Below are positions 15,455 to 22,934 of a stretch of DNA of 24,194 nt, piece by piece. Within the stretch, counting starts at the first letter, position 1. Every line of letters starts with the position of its first letter. The stretch comes from Nitrospirota bacterium (GTDB lineage Bacteria; Nitrospirota; Thermodesulfovibrionia; Thermodesulfovibrionales; JdFR-85). The position numbers and the translations under genes were made by a program. The notes beneath the pieces were generated by a model, which did no database searches, was not told the DNA's origin, and was given only the letters and a program-made list of their open reading frames with translations. The DNA lies in assembly GCA_013152195.1 (NCBI GenBank), contig JAADGU010000144.1:1-24194 (forward strand). Direction: 5' to 3'.

Positions 15455-15848
15455 TGTTGGCCTCCTTTGGAGCGATATGACAATCCCAGCAGTACGGTTT
15501 GACAGCCGCATAACTATGGCATTCATCGCAGAACTTTTTCTTGTTGGAATGACATCTGAGGCATTGGTTCTGGAAGCTGATCTCCGTAATCCTTCCGTCA
15601 GAGCCTTTATAAAGCCTTTCGCCTCGGCGAAGTGCTGCATCTCTCCAGTTATTCAGCAGCTGCATGTGTTCTGCCCTCATAAACTCCTTTGATTCCACAC
15701 ACTGCTTCACCTTCATCTGCTGAATGACCGGGGTATCCAGCTTTGGATCCGGTTTGGCAACAGCCTTACCCATATTACTGTAAAAAGGAAACGTTGCAAA
15801 GGCCAAAAATATTATCAATCCTATAAGGATTTTCCCAGCGTCATACAT
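15444..15848 (-). CDS. dsrJ: DsrJ, triheme cytochrome c
   Basis: 134 aa from ATG 15848, which has AAAGGAGGAAG upstream (a longer reading begins at 15878). One N-terminal hydrophobic signal/anchor (ILIGLIIFLAFATFPF) and three heme c sites CLRCH, CDECH and CWDCH (residues 96-100, 107-111, 120-124). Cys50 before the heme motifs fits the Cys that is an unusual distal heme ligand in purple-sulfur-bacterium DsrJ; its partner role is unknown. Periplasmic subunit of DsrMKJOP. It is 38 bases after dsrK. Confidence 0.93.
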   Translation of the reverse strand: MYDAGKILIGLIIFLAFATFPFYSNMGKAVAKPDPKLDTPVIQQMKVKQCVESKEFMRAEHMQLLNNWRDAALRRGERLYKGSDGRITEISFQNQCLRCHSNKKKFCDECHSYAAVKPYCWDCHIAPKEANNEH

Positions 15849-15886
15849 CCTCTTCCTCCTTTCCCGGCAGGGGTTCAAGGCGCAGA

Positions 15887-17475
15887 TCAGTCTCTCTCTC
15901 CTTCTCGCCCTGTCATCACCAGGGCATTACCAAGCAACTCATGAACACCGGAGACTTCCACATCCGGAACCCAGTACTGCATCAGGGCTGACAACGTTGC
16001 CCTGTCGATTGCACAGATATTGGCCAGCATGTTCACCCCGTGCTTATCCCGCACATGCTTGACTGCATTCGCCCTTGGCAAGCCTCCACGCATCCGCAAC
16101 TCCATGTTTTCACCTGCATTCAGGCCGGTACCGCTTCCGCAGCAAAAGGTCTTCTCCCTGATGGTGTCCTCGTGCATCTCGTGGAAATTGTTACATGAGT
16201 TATTGATGATATAGCGGGGCTCCTCCAGAATTCCCATACCACGGGATGTATTACAGGAGTCATGATAAGTCACTTTCAGATGGTCATTCCGGCTTGGGTC
16301 AAGTTTCAGCTTGCCATGTTTGATCAGGTCGGCCGTAAACTCGGCTATATGAACCATCTTTGTGGTCTTTGCATTCTCGAACTTCGTACCCGTTATGGGT
16401 GAAACCGGTTCTTCAAGGAAATCGGCCGGGCCGTTCCATGTATCCATATACTGATGCACTACCCTCCACATGTGACCGCACTCTCCTCCGAGTATCCACT
16501 TCACTCCCAATCTCTTGGCCTCGGCATATATCTTGTAGTTCAGCCTTTTTGCCATCTCCATTGAGGTAAAGAAGCCGAAGTTCCCTCCCTCGGATGCATA
16601 CGTGCTCCATGTATAGTCAAGTCCGAGTTCATGGAAGAGCATGAGATAACCCATGCAGGTATATGTGCCGGGGTCACCAAAGAGGTCTCCGGAAGGTGTG
16701 ACAAAAAGTATCTCTGCACCCTTGCGGTTAAAGGTAGGCTCAATCTTGATACCCGTTATCTCCTCTATGTCATCGAGCATAAACTCGATATTGCTTGTTA
16801 TGGTATGGGGCTCAAGACCAAGGTGGTTACCCTTCCTGTAACAGTTTGCCACCGGTCCGGCAATCCAGTCAGTATTGCATCCCAGGAGGTTAAAGAGCTC
16901 CCTCGCCATCATGGTGATCTCGGCAGTATCTATGCCATAAGGACAGAAGACCGAGCACCTCCGGCATTCAGTACACTGGTAGAAATAGTACCACCACTCC
17001 TTAAATACTTCAAAGGTAAGCTCCCGTGCCCCTGCAAGGTTTCCAAAGAGTTTTCCTCCGGTTGAAAAATACTTTCTGTATACAGACCTCATCAGCTCAG
17101 CCCTGAGCACAGGCATGTTTTTTGGGTCTCCGGAGCCGATAAAGAAATGGCACTTGTCGGCACATGCCCCGCACCTTACACAGATATCCATGAAGAGGTG
17201 AAATGCACGATTCTTTTTAAGCCTCTCCCCGATACCAGCCAGGACTGTATCCTTCCAGTCTGCGGGAAGCTTCCAGTCCTCATCCAGCGGGGACCATTCC
17301 CTCGGATTGGGCAACCCGACTTCTTCAAGATACTTTGGTCTTGTACCATAACAAAAGGTACCTGGTTTGAATTCAACGGGAACCTCCATCCATGGTTTTT
17401 CAGGAGGATTATATAGTCTATCTTTACGAGTTCTTCCGGCTTTGGTGGTTTTGTTGGTTTAGTTGGTTTAGCCAT
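15887..17475 (-). CDS. dsrK: DsrK, HdrD-like iron-sulfur subunit (one frameshift near the start)
   Basis: About 529 aa when corrected. The correct start is ATG 17475 (MAKPTKPTKPPKPEELVKIDY), which has AAGGAG upstream; the long downstream frame begins PPEKPWMEVPVEFKPG. One base is missing at about 17408-17415, so the ATG at 17389 is only an internal Met with no ribosome site. Two 4Fe-4S motifs, CVRCGACADKC and CTECRRCSVFCP, then two HdrD/CCG-type sites (HDSCNTSRGMGI and CCGSGTG) that hold the non-cubane cluster which reduces the DsrC trisulfide. Cytoplasmic, bound to DsrM. The N-terminus carries a KPT repeat expansion not usual for DsrK. The gap to the corrected dsrM stop is four bases. Confidence 0.93.
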
Positions 17476-17479
17476 TATC

Positions 17480-18477
17480 TCACTCCTTTTCTACTGGAAT
17501 TCCAGCATCTTTCATTTTCTCCCTGAACTCATCCTCATATTCCTCGTATGTATGAACCTTAACCGGATAGTTCCATGGGTTAACATGTCTCTTCATACGG
17601 CTGTTATTGGCCAGGTTTCTTGTAGGACTGAGGAAAACACACCTCCCATATGCATCAGTTTGCTGAAGGGGAAGTAGGCAAACAGGGAACTGATCAGGAA
17701 CAGGTGAATGTAGAAGATAACGCCAATCCCTGAGGGAATCCCGGGATTGAGACTGGCCAAACCCAGGGTCAGCTCCTTCACCTTTATAATGTCAACCTTG
17801 AAAAAATACCGCATCAGTATACCTGAAGTAGCGATACCCATAAGAAGAAACAACGGCAGATAGTCGGCAGGAAGGGAGATATAACGCACCTGCGGAATAA
17901 AGACCCTTCTGAGAAAAAGATATGTAAGAGCCAGCAACAGGACCACACCGGTAATCATGAGGTGGGGAGCTCCAATCTGCAGAAAACCATCCAGACTGTC
18001 AATGATTTTTACAAGGAATGGCACGGGATGTGTAAAGAATCTCAGATGCCTGATAATAACGATAAGCATTGACCAGTGAAATGCCAGACCTCCCAGCCAG
18101 AGCCACTTGTTCGAACCATAGGCCAGCCTTGGCCCGTCGTTTCTCAGTTCAGTCTTCAGGTTTCTGAAGAGTGAACGAAACAGCAGCACTTCCAGGGCCA
18201 TCCTTCCGATAACGCCCAACGTACCCGCGGGGCTTTCAAGTTTACTGTACTTGATCCAGGGGAGGGACTTCTCCTGACCACAGGTTGTGGGGATATGGAA
18301 GGGAACAGGTGAACGGCTCCACTTTATGACGCGCAAAATTACTCCCAGGATAAATGTCGCAACAGCTGCATAGGGTATAACGGTTCCGAACAGAACATAC
18401 AGGCCTGCCCCTTTTATTCCTGCGAGGGCAAGCAAAACGAGCACTATAACAACGAAAAAGGAAAGCAATGCGCCCAT
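17480..18477 (-). CDS. dsrM: DsrM, cytochrome b subunit (one frameshift near the end)
   Basis: About 332 aa when corrected, the normal DsrM length; as written the first frame stops at 17593 after 294 codons. Lost base: the T-run at about 17631-17637 (four T where five restore VFFLSPTRNLANNSR). The resumed frame gives NPWNYPVKVHTYEEYEDEF and ends VEKE before the TGA at 17480. NarI-like membrane protein with about six helices and His residues for two heme b groups (FHWSMLIVIIRHLRFF). It oxidises menaquinol and feeds DsrK. AAAGGAGG is before ATG 18477. First gene of the dsrMKJOP set. Confidence 0.93.
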
Positions 18478-18514
18478 TTAGCAACCTCCTTTCACTTTTT
18501 ATGATGTAAACTTT

Positions 18515-18534
18515 AAAAGCTTTTAAAAGCTTTT
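18515..18534. repeat. Two tandem AAAAGCTTTT palindromes before dsrM
   Basis: AAAAGCTTTT is present twice back-to-back (18515-18524 and 18525-18534) in the 68-base gap between the RsbRD_N gene and dsrM. It could be a binding site for a dimeric regulator or an RNA hairpin. No consensus for a known regulator was recognised. Confidence 0.5.
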
Positions 18535-18545
18535 GATATTCTATG

Positions 18546-19061
18546 TTAATCTTCCTGAATTTCTTTTACCAGATTTGCTCTCTGTAATAACCTGAAGGTC
18601 ATCTTCTTGACCTCATTTGCCTTCAGTTCGTAAACCTGCTCCCTGCATTTCATGTATACATCAAAGGAAATACTGACAAGATCGTCAATCCTGGACTCAA
18701 GTCTCAACAGCTCATCATACGTCTGGTGCTCACGAATCTCTTTTTGCAGCGATTCCCTAATCACTTTCTTCAAAAGGAAGATAAAACCGATTGCCTCTGA
18801 TGGAGTAAAATCCTGGATTGCCCTGACCCTGATAATACTATCAAGAAAGGGAGAGACCTTGTCAGAATCAGCTTCCTCAAGAAGTCCGTCAAAGAGTCCT
18901 TCTATTCCCTCGGAAATTGTATGTCCTACAGGATTTGCAAACTGATTTTTCTGTTTTTTCAAAAAACTTGAAGTATCAGAGGGATAGGTATCCAGTATTA
19001 GGTCAAACCACTTTTTCAGTATGGTTGCTCTCTTCTCTGTAAGAAGACTTTTCAATTCCAT
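18546..19061 (-). CDS. RsbRD N-terminal-domain protein
   Basis: 171 aa, all alpha-helical by eye, starting MELKSLLTEKRATILKKWFDLILDTYP. This is the globin-like RsbRD N-terminal sensor domain of stress-sensing regulators, here stand-alone without a STAS domain. Proteins with this domain are known just upstream of dsrMKJOP in sulfate reducers, with unknown role. Conserved helix RAIQDFTPSEAIGFIFLLKK and a C-terminal helix CREQVYELKANEVKK. It could sense redox or bind a Dsr subunit. It is 68 bases before dsrM with no clear own ribosome site, so it likely shares the transcript. Confidence 0.82.
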   Translation of the reverse strand: MELKSLLTEKRATILKKWFDLILDTYPSDTSSFLKKQKNQFANPVGHTISEGIEGLFDGLLEEADSDKVSPFLDSIIRVRAIQDFTPSEAIGFIFLLKKVIRESLQKEIREHQTYDELLRLESRIDDLVSISFDVYMKCREQVYELKANEVKKMTFRLLQRANLVKEIQED

Positions 19062-19244
19062 AAACTTATATAGACCGCCCCTTTGGATATCAGATCGAAA
19101 TCATCATAGATTTCTTGAATTGCATACGCATGAGAGACAAGACATCTCACTACACGGTAATCTATAACTACCGCTTTCGCCTTTTTAACATTTCCTGTCC
19201 ACTTCCACCCTCAGGAGCTATATCTGCCTTCGAGTATTTTGTTC

Positions 19245-19287
19245 AAGGATGGTACCCCGGCAGACTCTACAGGGGGCACCCATCCTT
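19245..19287. terminator. Hairpin downstream of dsrC (attenuator or processing site)
   Basis: AAGGATGGTACCCC (19245-19258) pairs with GGGGGCACCCATCCTT (19272-19287), about 13 pairs with one bulge/mismatch, loop of 13 bases. On the - strand no T-run follows, so it may be a processing or partial-stop element giving dsrC a higher level than the genes below. The 242-base gap 19062-19303 has no other convincing content; a small + strand reading frame in it is not supported. Confidence 0.5.
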
Positions 19288-19303
19288 AATTTTAAAGCAG
19301 AAA

Positions 19304-19639
19304 TTATACGCAACCGGTTGGTTTTGGCAATCCGGCATATCTACATGCCTGCTTTGCAGGACCATCCGGGAATAACTGATAAAGATATTTTGTATTCCCT
19401 TTCTCCGGACCCATGTTCTTCTTGATCTCTTTTACGAGAATCTTGATCATTGGAGCAATCTGGTACTTCTGATAATAATCTCTCAGGAAGTTGATTATCT
19501 CCCAGTGCTCATCAGTCAAATCCTGGCCATCCTGCTCAGCCATAATCTTGGCAAGTCCCGGAGTCCAGTCTTCAAGATTCTGCAGATAGCCCTCTTCGTC
19601 CACTTCAATCTGTTTGCCTTCAAACTCAATAGTCGGCAT
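19304..19639 (-). CDS. dsrC: DsrC sulfur-carrier protein
   Basis: 111 aa with the DsrC/TusE fold and the C-terminal arm KQACRYAGLPKPTGCV. Cys110 is penultimate and Cys99 lies 11 residues before it, the exact spacing of true DsrC, where both cysteines form the trisulfide made by DsrAB and reduced by DsrMKJOP. Other hallmarks: IEVDEEGYL, LTDEHWEIINFLRDYY, GNTKYLYQLFP. AAGGAGG is upstream of ATG 19639. The 181-base gap upstream contains a possible promoter, which would allow high expression apart from dsrAB. Confidence 0.96.
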   Translation of the reverse strand: MPTIEFEGKQIEVDEEGYLQNLEDWTPGLAKIMAEQDGQDLTDEHWEIINFLRDYYQKYQIAPMIKILVKEIKKNMGPEKGNTKYLYQLFPDGPAKQACRYAGLPKPTGCV

Positions 19640-19727
19640 CTTAAAACCTCCTTATACTGTATTTTTTGGGAAAAATCCCGTCTGCTAACGTTAATTTTCA
19701 GAAGTTCACAAAGGCAAAGGTTATAAA

Positions 19728-19756
19728 CATTAATACACAAGCACCAAGATGGTCAA
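19728..19756 (-). promoter_or_regulatory. Possible promoter of dsrC
   Basis: On the - strand TTGACC (19756-19751), 17-base spacer and TTAATG (19733-19728), in the 181-base gap before dsrC. The -10 is weak; nearby TATTAA overlaps it. Supports separate expression of dsrC from the upstream zinc-ribbon gene, at low confidence. Confidence 0.35.
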
Positions 19757-19820
19757 ATTAAAAAAATTTATTATCTAATCATAAGTCTTTATTGTTACCA
19801 TGACGTTGTCCTTACCGCTT

Positions 19821-20201
19821 TCAGCCACCCTTTAAAGCACCATCTCTGAGTTTTATGAAAATAAGCTTTCCTGAAGGCACCTTGTCATCAGCCCGCCCTT
19901 TTTTTGGTAAGACCCTGTGCCTTCTCCAGTTATAATTCAGTATATTCTGACTGTAATCCTCATCCGGGATCAGTCCCCAAGCCAGTGACCAGTCTTCCTT
20001 GCAGGCATATGTCAGGGCATCAACAAACGCCTCTCCGAGATTACGCCCGGTAGGGTCATAGGCATAGACAGCCCCGCAAGGACAGATTCCTCCCTGAAAG
20101 AATCCGAGATCCGTTGTAACATCATGAGGTCTTTCAAAGAACTCACGACAAAAGGGACACCTCGGTTCGCTCAGAACACTCTTATCTTCTCTCTCTTTCA
20201 T
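19821..20201 (-). CDS. Zinc-ribbon hypothetical protein of the dsr cluster
   Basis: 126 aa, function unknown. A treble-clef or rubredoxin-like metal site is suggested by CPFCREFFERP (about residues 15-25) and CPCGAVYAYDPTGRNLGEAF (about 40-60), giving four Cys in CxxC + CxCG arrangement. The conserved-looking middle is AFVDALTYACKEDWSLAWGLIPDEDY with a further Cys, then a basic WRRHRVLPKK. No signal peptide or helix in membrane. It sits between the HEAT-repeat gene and dsrC on the same strand, an arrangement that suggests a job in dsr expression, assembly or cofactor supply. No clear ribosome site at the ATG. Confidence 0.75.
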   Translation of the reverse strand: MKEREDKSVLSEPRCPFCREFFERPHDVTTDLGFFQGGICPCGAVYAYDPTGRNLGEAFVDALTYACKEDWSLAWGLIPDEDYSQNILNYNWRRHRVLPKKGRADDKVPSGKLIFIKLRDGALKGG

Positions 20202-20244
20202 TTTTAAATGAACCGTTGATTATATAAACTCCTTTTTAAAGAAG

Positions 20245-20898
20245 TCAACAGGCACCAGCAAGCTCCTCTGCAAGCTCCCCTATTGTACGCTCTATCAGCT
20301 CCCCGGCACAATAGACCTTGATTTTCGAGTTATCATGAACAAGCTCCCTGACAACTTCAGGAACCTTCAACTGCATTATCCTTCTAAGGCACTGTAATGT
20401 CAAAAGGGCCCTCCCCCTGACTTTTGGGTCTTTATCAACCAGGGCCCTATTGAGCAGCTCTGCCGCAACATCCAGTGGAACCGGTTTTCGCTCGCTTATT
20501 CGACAGACGGCGTAGAGAACACCTTCCCTGAATATCTCCTCATCAAAGAGCCCGATGATTATCGGGATAAGGTCGTCGTAGCTGTCAGGGCAATGCCTTA
20601 CTATCTCACCAAGCATCTCTATTGCAGACCACCCGATGCCGCCCGACTCCTCTGTGATAGACCACAGGAGTCTTTGAACAATAATCCTGCCCGCACCTGC
20701 AGATTTATCAGTGACCTCCCTGACAAGGGGGCCGATAACCTCAATAGCACGCCAGGTCAGCATCGATTCCCTGTCATAGGAAAGGCTGATCAGTACGCTT
20801 ATGGCCCGGGGGTACTCTTCTGCCAGGGCAGAAAGCCCCTTTACGTCACCCTTCACGAGCAGGGCTTTGACTCTTTTCTTAAGTTCCCTGTAAGACAT
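20245..20898 (-). CDS. HEAT-repeat protein, DVU0298-like family
   Basis: 217 aa of alpha-alpha repeats, for example MLTWRAIEVIGPLVREV, GGIGWSAIEMLGEIVRHCPDSY, FREGVLYAVCRISER and KDPKVRGRALLTLQCL. The SITEESGGIGWSAIEMLGEI stretch is the signature that I recognise from the DVU0298 family of uncharacterised proteins typical of sulfate reducers (recalled, not searched). HEAT proteins often hold other proteins or act as scaffolds, so an assembly role for Dsr is possible. It follows cbiA by 33 bases on the same strand and precedes the zinc-ribbon gene by 43. Confidence 0.75.
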   Translation of the reverse strand: MSYRELKKRVKALLVKGDVKGLSALAEEYPRAISVLISLSYDRESMLTWRAIEVIGPLVREVTDKSAGAGRIIVQRLLWSITEESGGIGWSAIEMLGEIVRHCPDSYDDLIPIIIGLFDEEIFREGVLYAVCRISERKPVPLDVAAELLNRALVDKDPKVRGRALLTLQCLRRIMQLKVPEVVRELVHDNSKIKVYCAGELIERTIGELAEELAGAC

Positions 20899-20931
20899 AT
20901 CCGGTTAAATATGAGAACATAGGCTCTTGCA

Positions 20932-22473
20932 TCAAACAGAAGAAAGCCGCCTGCGGCTTTGTGCATGGTTGTGAGCTGCCCTTATCATCCCCTCAACCCA
21001 TTCAGGGCTGCCCAGGGCATGCAGGTGTGTGTATGTAGCAAGGACATTCCTGTAAACAATCCCGTCTGATTTACCATCAATCCCCTTACCCCTGTTCATG
21101 GCAAAGACCATTTTAAGATTACTGTCATAATCCATAACCCTTGAATAATGAAACTCATGTCCTTTCAGGGAGGTGCCCTTCTGAAAATAGGGATTGTCCT
21201 CCTTCACCTCAACCATCGTATATCCATGAGCCACTGGTGAGGTCTCCATTCTGAAGCTGATGGGCAGTATTGCAGTCATCGGGTAACTCTTTTCCTGAAA
21301 CTCTATCTCCCTGCCAAGGTACATAAGCCCGCCACACTCGGCATAAACCGGCAGGCCCTGCTCCACAGCCTGCCGGAGGGAGGCCATAAACTTTTTATTC
21401 TCAGAAAGTGTTATGGCATTCGTCTCAGGGAACCCCCCGCCAATATACAGGGCATCAATATCCGGCAAGGACTCCTCGGTGATGGCACTTATCTCGATCA
21501 GCTCTGCCCCTGCACTCCGGAGTGCCTCAAAATTGTCAGGGTAATAAAACTGGAATGCCATGTCCTTGATAATGCCGATCTTTAAACTACGGGTTGCGGG
21601 TTGGGAATTAAGAGAATAAAATACTGTTGCGGGTTGGGAACTACGGGTTGCGGGTTGCGGGTTGCGGGTTGCGGGTTGGGAACTACGGGTTATATTTTTA
21701 TCATTTAACTCGTAACTCGCAACCCGTAACCCGCAACTCTTATCTGTAAGCTGCAGCTCCGGGGCCCCACGGGCTATATCAAGGACCTTTTCGTACTCCA
21801 CGGCATCCCTGACAATCCTTCCCATTACCTCGATAGACTTCAGAACCTCAGGGTGCTCATGGTGGGGCGTAAGGCCCATATGCCTCTCTGGAAAGCGTTC
21901 ATCCTTCAGCTTTTGAATTGCTCCCAGGACCTTAACGGGTGTGTACTTCTCTATGGCTCCCCTTATTACAGACTCATGCCTCCTGCCTGATATATTGTTC
22001 AGGATAATGCCCTTTAAATCAACCTCCGGGTCAAAAGCAATAACCCCCTGCACAATGGCTGCAAGAGTCCTTGTAACCTTTGTGCAGTCAACTATAAGAA
22101 TAACCGGGGATTTCAGGAGTTTGGCAAGTTCCGCTGTGCTGTAGGTTCCCTCCACATCCATTCCATCGTAAATTCCCCTGTTACCCTCTATCAGGGCATA
22201 GTCAGCACCATGGGAATGCGAGAGAAAGGATTGCAGGATCTTTTTATCCGTGAACAGATAGGGATCGAGGTTGTAGCAGTTCGTATCTGCCGCAGATGCA
22301 AGCCACCCGGCATCAATGTAGTCAGGACCCTTTTTGAAGACACTTAGCTTAAGCCCTGTGTCCTTAAAGACTTTAACAAGACCAAGGGAAAGGGTGGTTT
22401 TACCAGAGCCCCCTCTTAGCCCTGCTATAACCACCCTTGCAACAGTACTCGACATAAACTTGTCATTGATCAT
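20932..22473 (-). CDS. cbiA: Cobyrinate/sirohydrochlorin-type a,c-diamide synthase (CbiA/DsrN) with an inserted repeat segment
   Basis: 513 aa. N-terminal ATPase domain starts VVIAGLRGGSGKTTLSLGL (P-loop), with GPDYIDAGWL, NCYNLDPYL and LIEGNRGIYDGMD. C-terminal class I glutaminase-like domain has YAECGGLMYLG with the catalytic Cys and ends NVLATYTHLHALG with the conserved His. In dsr operons this gene is called dsrN and is thought to amidate siroheme to siroamide for DsrAB. It lies 66 bases after dsrD. Odd feature: about residues 243-296, in the linker between the two domains, is an added segment rich in SQPATR encoded by heptamer repeats (see 21588-21739), making it about 50 aa longer than usual. 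ATG 22473 or 22455; neither has a good ribosome site. Confidence 0.9.
   Translation of the reverse strand: MINDKFMSSTVARVVIAGLRGGSGKTTLSLGLVKVFKDTGLKLSVFKKGPDYIDAGWLASAADTNCYNLDPYLFTDKKILQSFLSHSHGADYALIEGNRGIYDGMDVEGTYSTAELAKLLKSPVILIVDCTKVTRTLAAIVQGVIAFDPEVDLKGIILNNISGRRHESVIRGAIEKYTPVKVLGAIQKLKDERFPERHMGLTPHHEHPEVLKSIEVMGRIVRDAVEYEKVLDIARGAPELQLTDKSCGLRVASYELNDKNITRSSQPATRNPQPATRSSQPATVFYSLNSQPATRSLKIGIIKDMAFQFYYPDNFEALRSAGAELIEISAITEESLPDIDALYIGGGFPETNAITLSENKKFMASLRQAVEQGLPVYAECGGLMYLGREIEFQEKSYPMTAILPISFRMETSPVAHGYTMVEVKEDNPYFQKGTSLKGHEFHYSRVMDYDSNLKMVFAMNRGKGIDGKSDGIVYRNVLATYTHLHALGSPEWVEGMIRAAHNHAQSRRRLSSV
21588..21739. repeat. CGGGTTG heptamer repeat and inverted copy inserted in-frame within cbiA
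   Basis: Five perfect tandem copies of CGGGTTG at 21644-21678 (+ strand), further copies around 21590-21606 and 21628-21636, and an inverted run AACTCGTAACTCGCAACCCG... at 21708-21737. Three heptamers make 21 bases, so the frame stays open and gives a seven-residue periodic QPATR(N/S)P-like peptide. It sits in the linker between the two domains of CbiA/DsrN. Such AACCCGC repeats are intergenic in other genomes; being within a gene is unusual. Confidence 0.8.
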
Positions 22474-22539
22474 TATATTACCAGCACATTAAATGCATTA
22501 ACTGACCAATGACTATAATTCCCGCAAAACATGCAGGAA

Positions 22540-22758
22540 TTACTCCTTTGGCGGAATCTCTACAAAGCTCCCACCAAAGTAGGTAAAGATCAGCTCTCCG
22601 GCATCCATCAATTCCCTCAGAGCAGCCTTGACCTCACTTTTATCAACACCCTGATCAGCAGCAACTTTCTTGAGAATATCACTCTGTTTTAACTTCTTCT
22701 TACCCGTGGACTTCTCTACCAGCTGATAGATTATCTTCTTGAGTTCTTCCTTTTCCAT
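22540..22758 (-). CDS. dsrD: DsrD, activator of dissimilatory sulfite reductase
   Basis: 72 aa, exactly the DsrD size. Winged-helix fold: MEKEELKKIIYQLVEKSTGKK, QSDILKKVAADQGVDKSEVKAALRELMDAGELIF and the wing TYFGGSFVEIPPKE. DsrD binds DsrAB and increases sulfite reduction; it is a marker of reductive-type dsr operons and is missing from classical sulfur oxidizers. GAGGTG precedes the ATG. It lies 176 bases after the corrected dsrB stop with a stem-loop in the gap, and before cbiA. Confidence 0.94.
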   Translation of the reverse strand: MEKEELKKIIYQLVEKSTGKKKLKQSDILKKVAADQGVDKSEVKAALRELMDAGELIFTYFGGSFVEIPPKE

Positions 22759-22847
22759 AATTACACCTCATTTCTAAAAATATTTAAATTATTTTAGGAC
22801 ACAGGCTTCTATGGCTTACACAGATATCCATCCATTTACGGATTCGG

Positions 22848-22873
22848 GGGGAGCAAGATCAAACTTACTCCCC
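22848..22873. repeat. Stem-loop between dsrB and dsrD
   Basis: GGGGAGCAAG (22848-22857) pairs with CTTACTCCCC (22864-22873), nine of ten pairs, six-base loop. Outer weak arms CACAGATA (about 22819-22826) and TATCTGTG (22916-22923) frame it. It may tune dsrD output against dsrAB by processing or partial stop; no T-run follows. Confidence 0.55.
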
Positions 22874-22934
22874 GCCTCAGCCTTTAATATCTGAAAGTCT
22901 GTTGAATCTGTGTTTATCTGTGACCTGAAATGGT

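Noticed and set aside
19115..19375. An 86-codon + strand open frame across the dsrC 3' end and the gap
   Set aside because: It overlaps dsrC antisense, has no ribosome site, low-complexity composition and no domain; it covers the hairpin at 19245-19287.
21588..21739. CRISPR-like array in cbiA
   Set aside because: The units are seven bases in direct tandem without spacers, inside an open reading frame, and no cas gene is nearby.
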